In this document: piece by piece, positions 26,696 to 35,746 of the stretch
Position numbering within the stretch: position 1 is the stretch's first letter
How the letters are laid out: each line of letters opens with the position of its first letter
Source of the DNA: CALEMW01 sp035447065
GTDB lineage: Bacteria; Krumholzibacteriota; Krumholzibacteriia; LZORAL124-64-63
DNA: 64,000 nt
Direction: 5' to 3'
Assembly (NCBI GenBank): GCA_035447065.1
Contig: DAOTGJ010000004.1
Location: 1-64,000 of the forward strand
Notes under the pieces: model-generated
The model's input: the letters and a program-made list of their open reading frames with translations, nothing else
Told to the model about the DNA's origin: nothing
Database searches by the model: none
Program-made: the position numbers and the translations under genes

Positions 26696-29600
26696 CTAGT
26701 ACTCGAAGCGGTACTTCAGGTCCACGCTGTACGTGGTGTTGCCCAGGGCCTCGTCCAGGCGCCGGTTGATCTCGGACTGCAGCACCAGGTGGTCCGAGAT
26801 CTGGTACTCCACCAGCACCTCGCGGTCCTGGTCCGTCACGGCCTGGGCGAAGCGCACGTAGAGGTCCCGCCCGATGTACTTGCCCACCCCCACCAGGGTC
26901 TGCATGGTGCCGTCGGCGCGCTCGCGCCCGCCGATGATGTCGAAGGTGTCCACCACGTCGAGCTGCTGCGCCACCTCGCGCTCCAGAAGGTTGAAGCCGG
27001 CGGCCACGGTGCCGCGCCGGATCTCGCCCACGGTGGGCGAGTCGGCCGCGTGGGGCGACAGCCCCAGCAGCATGCGCTCGATGCTCTGGCGCGGATAGCC
27101 GCTCTCGCTCAGGAACGTCACCGTGGGCCCCGTGGCCGGTCCGGTCAAGGTGATCCAGATGCGCTCCAGGCGCCGGTTCACGTTCTCCGCGCCCTGGGGC
27201 GCCGGCAGCCGCACCTGCGTCTCCGCGGAGATGTCCAGCTCCGGCACCGGACCGCGTCCGCTCAGGAACGTGGCCGTGCCCGCCGTCACGCGGAAGTCGT
27301 TGTTGAACACCGGCAGATGGCCCTGGTCGATGGCCAGCTCGCCGCGCACGTCCATGCCGCCCTCGTCGCGGGTCAGGCGCACGTCGCCGCCCAGGTCCAG
27401 CTCCATCTGGTTGTTCTGCACGCTCACCGTGCGCGGCGGGGCGTGGATGGCCAGGTCCGCCAGCCAGTCCGGCGCCACCGTGCCGATGCGCGGGTCCACC
27501 ACGCCGGCCTGCTCCGAGAAGTCGCCCGTGTAGCGGGCCTGGATCACCTCCAGGTCGCCGGTGAACATGGGCACGATGAGGCTGTCCGGCCCCACCTTCA
27601 CCCCGGTGAGCTTCAGGGCGTCGCTGCGCACCAGGGCGCGCACGTCCGGGATGGACGACACCAGGAAGCGGTCCGCCTCCAGGTCCACCTCGAAGGTCTC
27701 CAGCACCAGGCCGCGGAAGGTCAGCGTGCCGTCGCCTCGGACCGTGCCGCGCATGCCCTCGCGCCCGCGGATGTCGCGCAGGGTCAGCACGTCGCCCTGC
27801 CACACGCCGTCGGCGTTGATGTCCGCGTACACCTCGTTGAGGCGGCGGATCACCATGGAGCCGTCGCGCACGCGCAGGCTGCCGGAATAGTACGGATGAT
27901 CGGCGCGTCCGGAAACCACCAGGTCCAGGCCGCCGGAGCCGCCCGCGGAGACGAAGGCGTTGGTGGCCTCGGCCAGGGGCGCCAGGTCCGAACCCTCCGG
28001 AATGGTCAGGCTCATGTAGAGCGGGCCGTCCAGGGGCGAGACCGGCTCCGAGTGGAAGTCCATCTCCAGGGGGATCTCGATGCGGCCGCTCAGATCCAGC
28101 GTCCCCTTGCGTCCCTGCAGGTCCGACAGGGTGAGCTGGCCGGGCTCGTAGGCCACGCCGCCCTGCAGGCGGTCCAGGTGCAGCCAGTGCACGTGGAAGG
28201 GTTCGCTGGTCAGCCCGCCCTCGATGCGCGGCGCCAGGGTGGTGCCGCCGATCTCCACGCTGCCCCGGAAGCGGCCGGCGATGCGGTCCAGCGCGGGGAT
28301 CTCGAACTGGTCGATGAAGGCCCAGTCGCCGTCCAGCACGTCCAGGTGCAGGTCCAGGGCGGCGCCGCGCCACCACTCCTCCACCAGGTCCGTGCCCGGG
28401 TGCGACACGGCGCCCGACGCTCGCAGGCGGCCGTGGTCGCTGGCCAGTTCCACCTGGTGCAGGTCCAGCACGCCGTGGCTGAAGTCCAGGTCCACGGTCA
28501 CCGTGTCCAGACGCGCCAGGGGGAAGTCGGCGTCGGTCAGGCGCGCGGTGAGCGCGGCCAGGGGCGCGTCGGGGCTGCCGCCCAGGCCGCAGCGGGCGGA
28601 GACGCGGCCGTTGAGCACGGGCTCGGCCAGGAACGGGTTGATGAGCTCCAGGTCCAGGGTGGCCAGGTCCACCTCGCCGCTCAGGGTGCCGGCGGGCTCG
28701 TCCCAGTCGATGGCCGCCGCCAGACGGCCCTGGGCGCTGCTCAGCTCCGCGGGCCGCAGGCGGAACACGCCGGGGCCGGCCTCCAGGCGCACCGTGTCCC
28801 CCACCGCCCACGTGGCGCCCTCCAGGTCCAGCGCCAGGTCCGCCACGCGCATGGCGGCCAGGCCGTCGCGGAAGGCGGCGTCGCCGTGGAAGGCCAGCAC
28901 CGTGTCGCCGCGCTCGGTGCGGAAGCGCGAGAGCTCGGCGCGGCGGGCGTCCACCATGCCGGCCAGGCCGAAACGCCCGAAGGGCACGCCGCCGGCCCGC
29001 AGGCCGTCGCCCTCCGCCTCCAGCCACACGCCGGGGTCGCGCAGGGCGTCGGTCACGGTGATCTCCACGCGGGTCTCGGCGGCCTCCAGGCGCTCCAAGC
29101 CGGCGTCGTGGAGCAGCACGTTGCCGGCGAAGTCGAAGACCGGGTCCACGCCGCGCACCTCCCCCGACGCCCGCAGGCGCCCGTGCAGCGGCGGGGCGGG
29201 CCACTCCTCGGGCAGCCGCGAGAGATCCGACGAGAGCACGTCCAGCCGGCCGCGGAAGTTGCCGTCCAGATCCGCGCGACCGTCCAGGCGGGCCTTGGCC
29301 GCGCCGTAGATCAGGTCCAGGCTGTGGAAGGTCACGCCGGCGGCGTCGCCGGCCACCAGCACGTGCAGGGAGTCGAAGGGCACGTCGGCCACGTGGCCGT
29401 CGCGCAGCCAGCCGCGCACCAGGGTGGACTCCTGGGCCTCGCGGCGCCAGATCTCCACCTCGCCCCAGCCGTCGGTGGGCGGCAGCTCCACGTCCGGCAC
29501 CAGGCCGCGGGACAGGTCCACGTCGGCCACGCTGCCGGTGACACGGAAGATCACGTCCTCGGTGTCGGTCACGTCGAAGCGGCCGCGGCCGCTGACCAGG

Positions 29601-30538
29601 GCGCCGTTGAGGCGGCCGGCCAGGGAGTGGAAGTCCAGGAAGCGGGGCGACAGGGTGGCGCGGCCGGTGAAGTCCCGGAACTCGTAGCCCTCCAGCTCGC
29701 CGGTGAAGTCCACGTCGAAGTCCAGGGTGTCGCCGTGGGCGTGCAGGTCCATGCGCACGTCGCCCCGGGCCTGGAAGCCCAGGGTCATGTCGATGAGCTC
29801 CTCCACCTCCACCGCGTCCACGCGCTGGGCCTCCACGCGCAGGTCCAGCGAGGCGTCGGCGCGGCGCACGCCGGAGACCAGGACGGTGCTGTCGTTGAGG
29901 CGGCCGCTCAGCTGATCCACGTGCAGGTCGCCGTCGCGCAGGGCCACGGCGCCGCGCAGGTCGGAGAGCCGGGCGTCGCGGGTGGTCCAGTCCAGGGCGG
30001 CGTCCACGGCGGAGATGCGGATCTCGTCGCCCAGGCGCAGGGAGCCCCGCCAGTCCAGGCCGGTGACCTCCTGCTCCAGGCGGCCGTCGGCGTCGGCCAG
30101 GGACAGGGCGCCGTGCAGCACCTCCAGGTCGTGGATCACCAGGCCGGGCAGGCCGCCGCCGCGGGCCTCGCCGTCGCCCGGCTCGCCGCGCACGCCGCGC
30201 ACCTCCGGCCCCACCATCAGCACGCGCTTCAGCTCGTAGGGCTGGCGCAGCAGGGCGTGCAGGTCGTAGGCCAGCGACAGGGTGTCCACCCCCACCACGG
30301 TGGTGCCGCCGCCGGCGCCGGGCAGGGTGAGGGTCACGTCGTAGAGGGTCACGCCGCGCAGCGGGTTGCCGGCGTAGTCGGCGAAGCGCACGCTGCCGTG
30401 GGCGCCCAGCAGGTGGCGCGTGGCCAGGCGCGAGAGCCACGGCGCGGTGCTGGCGGGGTGCGTGGCCAGCCAGGCCACCACGCCCGTGAAGAGCACGACC
30501 GCCACCAGCAGCGTCCAGCGTGTCGCCCGCACCAGCAT
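26696..30538 (-). CDS. tamB: TamB-like translocation and assembly module protein
   Basis: A 1280-residue AsmA/TamB-family protein. It has an N-terminal transmembrane anchor (about residues 8-26, LLVAVVLFTGVVAWLATH), a very long repetitive beta-rich region expected to span the periplasm as a groove, and the conserved C-terminal DUF490 domain (about 950-1280) ending YSVDLKYRFEY. TamB-like proteins work with an Omp85 partner in outer-membrane protein insertion and phospholipid transport. The ATG overlaps the stop of the adjacent tamA-like gene by one base (TGATG), so the pair is translationally coupled. That arrangement strongly supports a Tam complex in this organism. Confidence 0.92.
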   Translation of the reverse strand: MLVRATRWTLLVAVVLFTGVVAWLATHPASTAPWLSRLATRHLLGAHGSVRFADYAGNPLRGVTLYDVTLTLPGAGGGTTVVGVDTLSLAYDLHALLRQPYELKRVLMVGPEVRGVRGEPGDGEARGGGLPGLVIHDLEVLHGALSLADADGRLEQEVTGLDWRGSLRLGDEIRISAVDAALDWTTRDARLSDLRGAVALRDGDLHVDQLSGRLNDSTVLVSGVRRADASLDLRVEAQRVDAVEVEELIDMTLGFQARGDVRMDLHAHGDTLDFDVDFTGELEGYEFRDFTGRATLSPRFLDFHSLAGRLNGALVSGRGRFDVTDTEDVIFRVTGSVADVDLSRGLVPDVELPPTDGWGEVEIWRREAQESTLVRGWLRDGHVADVPFDSLHVLVAGDAAGVTFHSLDLIYGAAKARLDGRADLDGNFRGRLDVLSSDLSRLPEEWPAPPLHGRLRASGEVRGVDPVFDFAGNVLLHDAGLERLEAAETRVEITVTDALRDPGVWLEAEGDGLRAGGVPFGRFGLAGMVDARRAELSRFRTERGDTVLAFHGDAAFRDGLAAMRVADLALDLEGATWAVGDTVRLEAGPGVFRLRPAELSSAQGRLAAAIDWDEPAGTLSGEVDLATLDLELINPFLAEPVLNGRVSARCGLGGSPDAPLAALTARLTDADFPLARLDTVTVDLDFSHGVLDLHQVELASDHGRLRASGAVSHPGTDLVEEWWRGAALDLHLDVLDGDWAFIDQFEIPALDRIAGRFRGSVEIGGTTLAPRIEGGLTSEPFHVHWLHLDRLQGGVAYEPGQLTLSDLQGRKGTLDLSGRIEIPLEMDFHSEPVSPLDGPLYMSLTIPEGSDLAPLAEATNAFVSAGGSGGLDLVVSGRADHPYYSGSLRVRDGSMVIRRLNEVYADINADGVWQGDVLTLRDIRGREGMRGTVRGDGTLTFRGLVLETFEVDLEADRFLVSSIPDVRALVRSDALKLTGVKVGPDSLIVPMFTGDLEVIQARYTGDFSEQAGVVDPRIGTVAPDWLADLAIHAPPRTVSVQNNQMELDLGGDVRLTRDEGGMDVRGELAIDQGHLPVFNNDFRVTAGTATFLSGRGPVPELDISAETQVRLPAPQGAENVNRRLERIWITLTGPATGPTVTFLSESGYPRQSIERMLLGLSPHAADSPTVGEIRRGTVAAGFNLLEREVAQQLDVVDTFDIIGGRERADGTMQTLVGVGKYIGRDLYVRFAQAVTDQDREVLVEYQISDHLVLQSEINRRLDEALGNTTYSVDLKYRFEY

Positions 30539-32637
30539 CAGAACGGATACCCCAGCGAGAAGTGATAGACCACGCGGCTGTCGGCGTCGGTCTCCGACGT
30601 GCGCGCCCGCTTCAGCGGGAAGCCCACGTCCACGCGCACCGGTCCCACGGGCGTGTCCACGCGCACGCCCGTGCCCAGGCTCCAGCGGTAGTCGGTGAGC
30701 TTGGTGGAGGCGTCGTCCTCAGGATCGCCCGGGTCCGAGGTGAGCCGGAAGTCCTCCAGGCTCACGTCGCGCAGGCGCTCCCACACGTTGCCGCCGTCCA
30801 GGAAGAACACGCCGCCCACGTTCCACGCGCTGAGCACGGGCACGGGGAAGCGCCACTCCACGTTGCTCAGCAGCAGGTAGTTGCCGCCGCGGGCGGGCTG
30901 GTCCGGCAGGGGCACGTCGCTGGAGAGCTGCAGGCTGTCCAGCAGGGCCGGATCCGTGATCTGGGGCCCCAGGCTGCGCTCCTCGTAGCCGCGCACCGAC
31001 GACACGCCGCCGGCGAAGTAGCGCTCCTGGTACGGCACCCCGTCGGCGCCGCGGTCCAGCGACCCGGCGTAGGGCCGCACCACGCCCGCGCTCACCCGCA
31101 CGGCCAGCACGCCGCCCAGGGGGGTGCCCGTGTAGCCGTGCCAGCTCGAGGACAGCTTCCAGAAGGAGTTGTCGCCGCCCAGGGGGCCGCCGGCCACCTC
31201 GGCCAGGCCGGTGCGCAGGGAGCCGCGGCGGGGACGCACCGGGTCGTCGCGCTCCTCGTCGTACACGTTCCAGCTCAACGAGCGGGTGGAGGCGGCGGTG
31301 AGCCCGGCGGCGCGCCAGCGGTTCTGCATCTCCTCGATGGCGTCGGGATGGATCTCCGGCTCCACGCGCTCCACGCCGAAGGCCAGCGTGTTCACGGTGT
31401 GGTCGCCGGGCCGGAAGCGCGTGCCCGTGCGGAAGCCGCGCGTGCGCAGGTTCAGGCCCGACTCGCCGCGGGTCTCCTTCTCGACGTAGAAGTTGGTGTC
31501 CAGGCCGAAGCGGCCCAGCAGGTCCGGGTAGTTGTGGTTCAGCTCGTAGTGGTAGTTCAGCTCCGGGTCCGCCGCGCCGTCGCTCAGGCGCTGCACGTCC
31601 TCGTAGTTGAGGGCGTTGCGCGCGCGCAGGCCCAGCTTCTGACCCGTGCCGAAGAGGTTGTTGTGGCCCCAGCCGGCCAGCACGCGGATGCGCTCGCGGC
31701 TGCCCACGCCGAAACCGAACTCGTAGTAGGCGGGCTTGCGCTCCACCACCACCACCTCCAGGTCCGCCAGGCCCAGCAGGCTGTCCATGCGCGTGGGGCG
31801 GAAGGAGACGTCGCGGAACAGGGACGTCTCCACCAGGCGGTCGCGGGAGTCCTCCACCGCGCTCCAGCGGAAGAAGGCCCCGGGCTTGACCTGCAGGCGC
31901 TTGCGGATCAGCTCCGGCCGCGTGCGCTCCGCGCCCACGATGGTCACGTCGCCCACCACGTAGCGCGGGCCGGGACGCACGTGGTAGGCCAGCGCGGCGC
32001 CCAGGTGCAGGGAGTCGGGCGGCGCGGCGGGGCGCAGCTCCGGATCGATGGTCACGCCCAGGTGCCCGCGCTCCCAGAGGCCGGTGCGCAGGCGGTAGAG
32101 GTCCGGGCCCAGGTCGTTCAGGTCGCCGGGCGCGGGCACGCCGGGGCGGTAGCGGAGCTGCTCGCGCAGGCCCAGGTCCACCAGACCCTCGGCGCCCGGA
32201 AAGGACACCTCCACCAGGTCCGTGCGCGGACCCTCGGTCACGCCGATGCGGATCACGTCGCCGCGGCCCTCGGGATCCTCCGTCACCGTGAGCAGCTCCA
32301 CGCGCACGTCGTGGTAGCCGCGCTGGCGGTACCAGCGCGCCAGCACGCCCAGCTCCACCTCCAGCAGATGGGGCTGGTAGCGGGCGGTGCGGTCCGACAG
32401 GCCCAGGAGCATGAGGGGATGGAAGCGGCGGGGCTCGCGGATCTTGAGCAGGCTCCTGAGCTCGCCGTCGTCGAAGGCCCGGTTGCCCTCGATCAGGATG
32501 CGGAAGACCTGGTGCTGCTCCAGGCCGAAATCCAGCTCGCTCACCGCGGCGGCGCGGCCGACGCCCAGCAGGACGAGGCCGCACAGGAGCAGAAGCGTGC
32601 GGCTCACGCGGCCGCTAGCGTGCCGGGGGAAACTCAT
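30538..32637 (-). CDS. tamA: Omp85-family outer membrane assembly protein, TamA-like
   Basis: A 699-residue outer membrane protein. A signal peptide (about 1-31, LLLLCGLVLLGVGRAAA) is followed by three POTRA-like domains (roughly 38-135, 136-225, 226-315) and a beta-barrel with the Omp85 loop motif VRGYEERSLG and a C-terminal Phe (FSLGYPF). Three POTRAs, instead of the usual five of BamA, plus tight coupling to tamB, favour TamA. However, it also lies just beyond rseP, where bamA is often found, so it may be the general BamA-type insertase. GGAG upstream of the ATG. It is the first gene of the envelope operon; its promoter must lie in the 69-base gap shared with the divergent lipoprotein gene. 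Confidence 0.88.
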   Translation of the reverse strand: MSFPRHASGRVSRTLLLLCGLVLLGVGRAAAVSELDFGLEQHQVFRILIEGNRAFDDGELRSLLKIREPRRFHPLMLLGLSDRTARYQPHLLEVELGVLARWYRQRGYHDVRVELLTVTEDPEGRGDVIRIGVTEGPRTDLVEVSFPGAEGLVDLGLREQLRYRPGVPAPGDLNDLGPDLYRLRTGLWERGHLGVTIDPELRPAAPPDSLHLGAALAYHVRPGPRYVVGDVTIVGAERTRPELIRKRLQVKPGAFFRWSAVEDSRDRLVETSLFRDVSFRPTRMDSLLGLADLEVVVVERKPAYYEFGFGVGSRERIRVLAGWGHNNLFGTGQKLGLRARNALNYEDVQRLSDGAADPELNYHYELNHNYPDLLGRFGLDTNFYVEKETRGESGLNLRTRGFRTGTRFRPGDHTVNTLAFGVERVEPEIHPDAIEEMQNRWRAAGLTAASTRSLSWNVYDEERDDPVRPRRGSLRTGLAEVAGGPLGGDNSFWKLSSSWHGYTGTPLGGVLAVRVSAGVVRPYAGSLDRGADGVPYQERYFAGGVSSVRGYEERSLGPQITDPALLDSLQLSSDVPLPDQPARGGNYLLLSNVEWRFPVPVLSAWNVGGVFFLDGGNVWERLRDVSLEDFRLTSDPGDPEDDASTKLTDYRWSLGTGVRVDTPVGPVRVDVGFPLKRARTSETDADSRVVYHFSLGYPF

Positions 32638-32706
32638 CTTGCTCCGCGCCCCGATTCATCCCATGCTCCCGTGCGTCGACCCGCGAGGTCCGTCCCGGAG
32701 GTCATC

Positions 32707-33114
32707 ATGCCGCGTCGCGTCCTGCCGCTCGTCTGCCTCTGCGCGCTGCTCCTGCCGCTGGCGTCCTGCCGCGAGGAGAACGCGCCCCTGGGCGTGTCCG
32801 ACCTCACTCCGGCCGAGCTCGAATACGTCACCCGTTTCGTCCAGCTCGAACGGGCCCGGGCCGTCTCCCTGCGGGACCGTCCCGCCGGCGAGGCCCTGCT
32901 GGATTCCATGGCCGCGGCCTGGGGCGACTCCGCCCTGGCCCGCGCCGAGGCCGCCCTCTCGCCGGACACCGATCGTCTGGCCGCCTTCCACGACCTGCTG
33001 TCCCGCCTGCTCGAGGCCGAGGAGGACAGCCTCCTGGAGAACCCGTCGCCGGAACGCCTGACCGCGCCCCTACCGGCGCCCGCCACGGACGATCCGCCGC
33101 CGCCGCCCTCCTAG
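32707..33114 (+). CDS. Small predicted lipoprotein of unknown function
   Basis: A 135-residue protein. The N-terminus MPRRVLPLVCLCALLLPLASC is a lipoprotein signal with a lipobox (LASC, Cys21). The mature part is a helical, acidic segment (LTPAELEYVTRFVQLERARA, later RLLEAEEDSLLE) ending in a proline run (TDDPPPPPS). GGAGG precedes the ATG at 32707. It is divergent from the tamA-like gene with only 69 bases between, and convergent with rseP. The two stop codons share the palindrome CTAG, so the genes overlap by four bases. No family was recognised. Its place beside envelope-assembly genes hints at a role in the envelope, but nothing more can be said. Confidence 0.72.
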   Translation: MPRRVLPLVCLCALLLPLASCREENAPLGVSDLTPAELEYVTRFVQLERARAVSLRDRPAGEALLDSMAAAWGDSALARAEAALSPDTDRLAAFHDLLSRLLEAEEDSLLENPSPERLTAPLPAPATDDPPPPPS

Positions 33115-34493
33115 CTGGGGATCACCCGCAGCACGTCCTTCACGATCACCGTGATCATGAACAGCATGAGCACGATGAGTCCCACCTGCGTGGCGATGGC
33201 CTGCACCCGCTGGTGCACAGAGCGGCCGAAGACCATCTCATAGAGGATGAACACCACGTGTCCGCCGTCCAGCACCGGGATGGGCAGCAGGTTCAGCAGG
33301 AACAGGTTCACGCTGAAGAAGGCCACGAACTGCATCAGGTGGCCGAAGCTCCAGCGCAGCATCTCCCCGGCCACCTGCCCCACGCGGATGGGACCGCCCA
33401 CGGCGTCCATGCCCGCGTCGAAGATCAGCGGCAGCGACCCCACGATGCCCATGACCGTGCCCCAGGTGGCGCGCCAGCCCAGGGCCACCGCGCTCAGCGG
33501 CCCCACGGCCTCCGACTCGAAGTAGCGTTCGAAGTTCAGGCGCCCCACGGTGGAGTCCGGCAGCACCTCCACCGCCTCGGGCGTGACCAGGGCCTGCATG
33601 GCGCGTCCGTCGCGCTCCCAGGCCACGGTCAGCGCACGGCCCGGATTGGCGCTCACGATGCGGGCGATGCTCCCGAAGGAGCGCACCGTCTCGCCGTCCA
33701 CGCTCACGATGCGGTCGCCCCGCTGCAGACCCGCCTCCGCGGCCGGGCCGCCCTTCTGCACCAGGCCCACGCGCGTGTCGCCGGGCTCCAGCCCCACGTT
33801 CCAGACGCCGTCCTCCAGGCCGGGCCGCAGGGTCACGGTGCGGGTCGCCCCGTCGCGCTCCACCTGCAGGTCCACGGGCCCCGGCGCCGGGTCGGCGGCC
33901 TGCGAGGCCTCCACCACGGCGTCGGTCACCGCGGTCCAGTTGTGCACGGCGTGGGAGCCCACGCCCACGATGCGGTCGCCCACCTGCAGCCCCGCCGCCG
34001 CCGCCGGCGAGTCCGCGCGCACGTGGCCCACCTCCGTGGTGGGCACCACCATGAGGCCCGTGTCCCACACGCTGCCCGTGAAGATCACGAAGGCCAGCAG
34101 CAGGTTGGCCAGCGGTCCCGCCACCACCACGGCCAGACGCTGCCACGCGGGCCGCGCGCGGAAGTGGCGGTGCTCGGGGATGGCGTCGTCGCGCATGGCC
34201 GCGAGCTGGTCGCCCTCCGCCGTGCCGATGGGATAGTGGTACTGCTCGCCGGTGCCGGCGTCCTGGATCTCCTCCATGACGCCCTCCCCCGCCATCTTCA
34301 CGTAGCCGCCGAAGGGCACGGCGCTCAGGGCGTACTCCGTCTCCCCGTAGCGCCAGCGCAGCAGCTTGGGGCCGAAGCCGATGGAGAAGGTCTTCACGTA
34401 GATCCCCGTCCACTTGCAGACGAGGAAGTGCCCCAGCTCGTGGATCAGGATCACGAGCCCCAGGGTCACGACGAAGGCGATCAGGATGGACAT
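33111..34493 (-). CDS. rseP: RseP-type site-2 intramembrane zinc protease
   Basis: A 460-residue integral membrane metalloprotease that cleaves anti-sigma factors or remnant signal peptides within the membrane. The zinc site HELGH (18-22) sits in the first transmembrane helix (LVILIHELGHFLVCKW). The third ligand is in LLPIPVLDGGHVVF in a C-terminal helix. Two PDZ domains lie between, each carrying a GLQVGDRIVGV or GLQRGDRIVSV pattern. The start at MSILIAFVVTLG has AGGAAG upstream; the longer frame is a shadow of dxr. It is the last gene of pyrH-frr-uppS-cdsA-dxr-rseP. It ends in a four-base convergent overlap with the lipoprotein gene. Confidence 0.95.
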   Translation of the reverse strand: MSILIAFVVTLGLVILIHELGHFLVCKWTGIYVKTFSIGFGPKLLRWRYGETEYALSAVPFGGYVKMAGEGVMEEIQDAGTGEQYHYPIGTAEGDQLAAMRDDAIPEHRHFRARPAWQRLAVVVAGPLANLLLAFVIFTGSVWDTGLMVVPTTEVGHVRADSPAAAAGLQVGDRIVGVGSHAVHNWTAVTDAVVEASQAADPAPGPVDLQVERDGATRTVTLRPGLEDGVWNVGLEPGDTRVGLVQKGGPAAEAGLQRGDRIVSVDGETVRSFGSIARIVSANPGRALTVAWERDGRAMQALVTPEAVEVLPDSTVGRLNFERYFESEAVGPLSAVALGWRATWGTVMGIVGSLPLIFDAGMDAVGGPIRVGQVAGEMLRWSFGHLMQFVAFFSVNLFLLNLLPIPVLDGGHVVFILYEMVFGRSVHQRVQAIATQVGLIVLMLFMITVIVKDVLRVIPS

Positions 34494-34513
34494 GCTCTCT
34501 TCCTTGCGTCGGG

Positions 34514-35746
34514 TCAGGCGCGGGCGCGGCGCTGCAGGAGATCGCGGGCGGCGTCGCGGGCCGCGGCGTCGGCGGCCAGGGCGTCGTCCAGGGAGCGCAC
34601 CGGCGCGGCGGGCGTCGCCGCGAGGACGTCGCCGATCACCGCGGCGATGTCGGAATAGCCCACACGGTCGGCCAGGAACGCCGCCACGGCCACCTCGTTG
34701 GCGGCGTTGAGCGCGATGGTGGCCGTGCCGCCCGCCTCGCCCGCGGCGCGCGCCAGGGCGAGGCAGGGGAACCGCTCCGGATCCGGCCGCTCGAAGCGCA
34801 GCTCGCCCAGGGCCGCCAGGTCCAGCCGCGGTCCGTCCAGGGGCTCGTGCCGCTCGCCCCACACGGCGTAGAGCAGGGGCACGCGCATGTCCGGCGCTCC
34901 GAGCTGGGCCATCACCGCGCCGTCGCGGAACTCGGCCAGAGAATGCACGATGGAGCCGGGATGCACCACCACGTCGATGTCCCGGTACGGGGTGCCGAAG
35001 AGCACGTGCGCCTCGATCACCTCCAGGCCCTTGTTCATCAGCGTGGCCGAGTCCACCGAGATCTTGGGGCCCATGTCCCAGGTGGGGTGGGCCAGCACCT
35101 CGGCGCGGGTGGCCGCGGCCATGCGCTCCGCGCTCCAGGTGCGCAGGGGGCCGCCCGATGCGGTCAGGATCAGGCGCGCCAGCTCCCGCGGACGGCGCCC
35201 GCTCAAACACTGCGCCAGGGCCGAGTGTTCCGAGTCCACGGGGATGATCCTGGCGCCGTGCCGCGCCGCGGCCTCGCGCACCAGGTCCCCGCCCATGACC
35301 AGGGCCTCCTTGTTGGCCAGGGCCAGGGTGCGGCCGCGGGCGCAGGCGGCCAGGGTGGGCGGCAGGCCCGCGGCGCCCACCAGGCCGTTGACCACCACGT
35401 CCACGTCGCCCAGGCCGGCGGCCTGGGCCACGCCCTCCGCCCCCGGCGGCAGCAGCCGGCGGCCCAGCACGGGGTCCGCGGCGGCGCGGGCGTGGGCCTC
35501 GGCGTCGGCCACGGCGATCCAGGGCCGGTCCGCGGCGCCGGAAGCCTCCAGTCGGCGCACCAGCGCGGCCAGCTCCTCGGTGCGGCTGTTGGCGGTGAGC
35601 ACGGTCACGCGCAGGCGCTCGGGGTCGCGCAGCACCAGGTCCAGCATCTGGGTGCCGATGGAGCCCGTGGCTCCCAGCACCGCCAGGCGCACCGGCGCCT
35701 CGGGGCGGCGCGGGGGCTCGCCCATCGCGTACAGGGCGCCGCTCAC
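34514..35746 (-). CDS. dxr: 1-deoxy-D-xylulose 5-phosphate reductoisomerase
   Basis: A 410-residue enzyme of the MEP isoprenoid pathway that makes 2-C-methyl-D-erythritol 4-phosphate with NADPH. The nucleotide site is LAVLGATGSIGTQMLDLV. ALANKEALVMGG and the metal-binding VDSEHSALAQCL (Asp and Glu ligands) follow, with the conserved MGPKISVDSATLMNKGLEVIEA. The GTG start (35746) overlaps the cdsA stop by four bases; an in-frame ATG seven codons in has no better ribosome site. It follows uppS and cdsA, linking isoprenoid precursor supply to undecaprenyl synthesis. Confidence 0.95.
   Translation of the reverse strand: MSGALYAMGEPPRRPEAPVRLAVLGATGSIGTQMLDLVLRDPERLRVTVLTANSRTEELAALVRRLEASGAADRPWIAVADAEAHARAAADPVLGRRLLPPGAEGVAQAAGLGDVDVVVNGLVGAAGLPPTLAACARGRTLALANKEALVMGGDLVREAAARHGARIIPVDSEHSALAQCLSGRRPRELARLILTASGGPLRTWSAERMAAATRAEVLAHPTWDMGPKISVDSATLMNKGLEVIEAHVLFGTPYRDIDVVVHPGSIVHSLAEFRDGAVMAQLGAPDMRVPLLYAVWGERHEPLDGPRLDLAALGELRFERPDPERFPCLALARAAGEAGGTATIALNAANEVAVAAFLADRVGYSDIAAVIGDVLAATPAAPVRSLDDALAADAAARDAARDLLQRRARA

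Noticed and set aside
24801..30440. Minus-strand open frame of 1879 codons spanning tamB and the peptidase/barrel gene
   Set aside because: It is another frame of two well-supported genes and is an Arg/Gly/Pro-rich shadow; the real frames carry recognisable domains.
26264..30565. Plus-strand open frame of 1433 codons antisense to tamB
   Set aside because: Its composition is dominated by His, Ala, Gly, Val and Gln, as expected when a GC-rich, Asp/Leu-rich gene is read backwards. There is no domain and no ribosome site.
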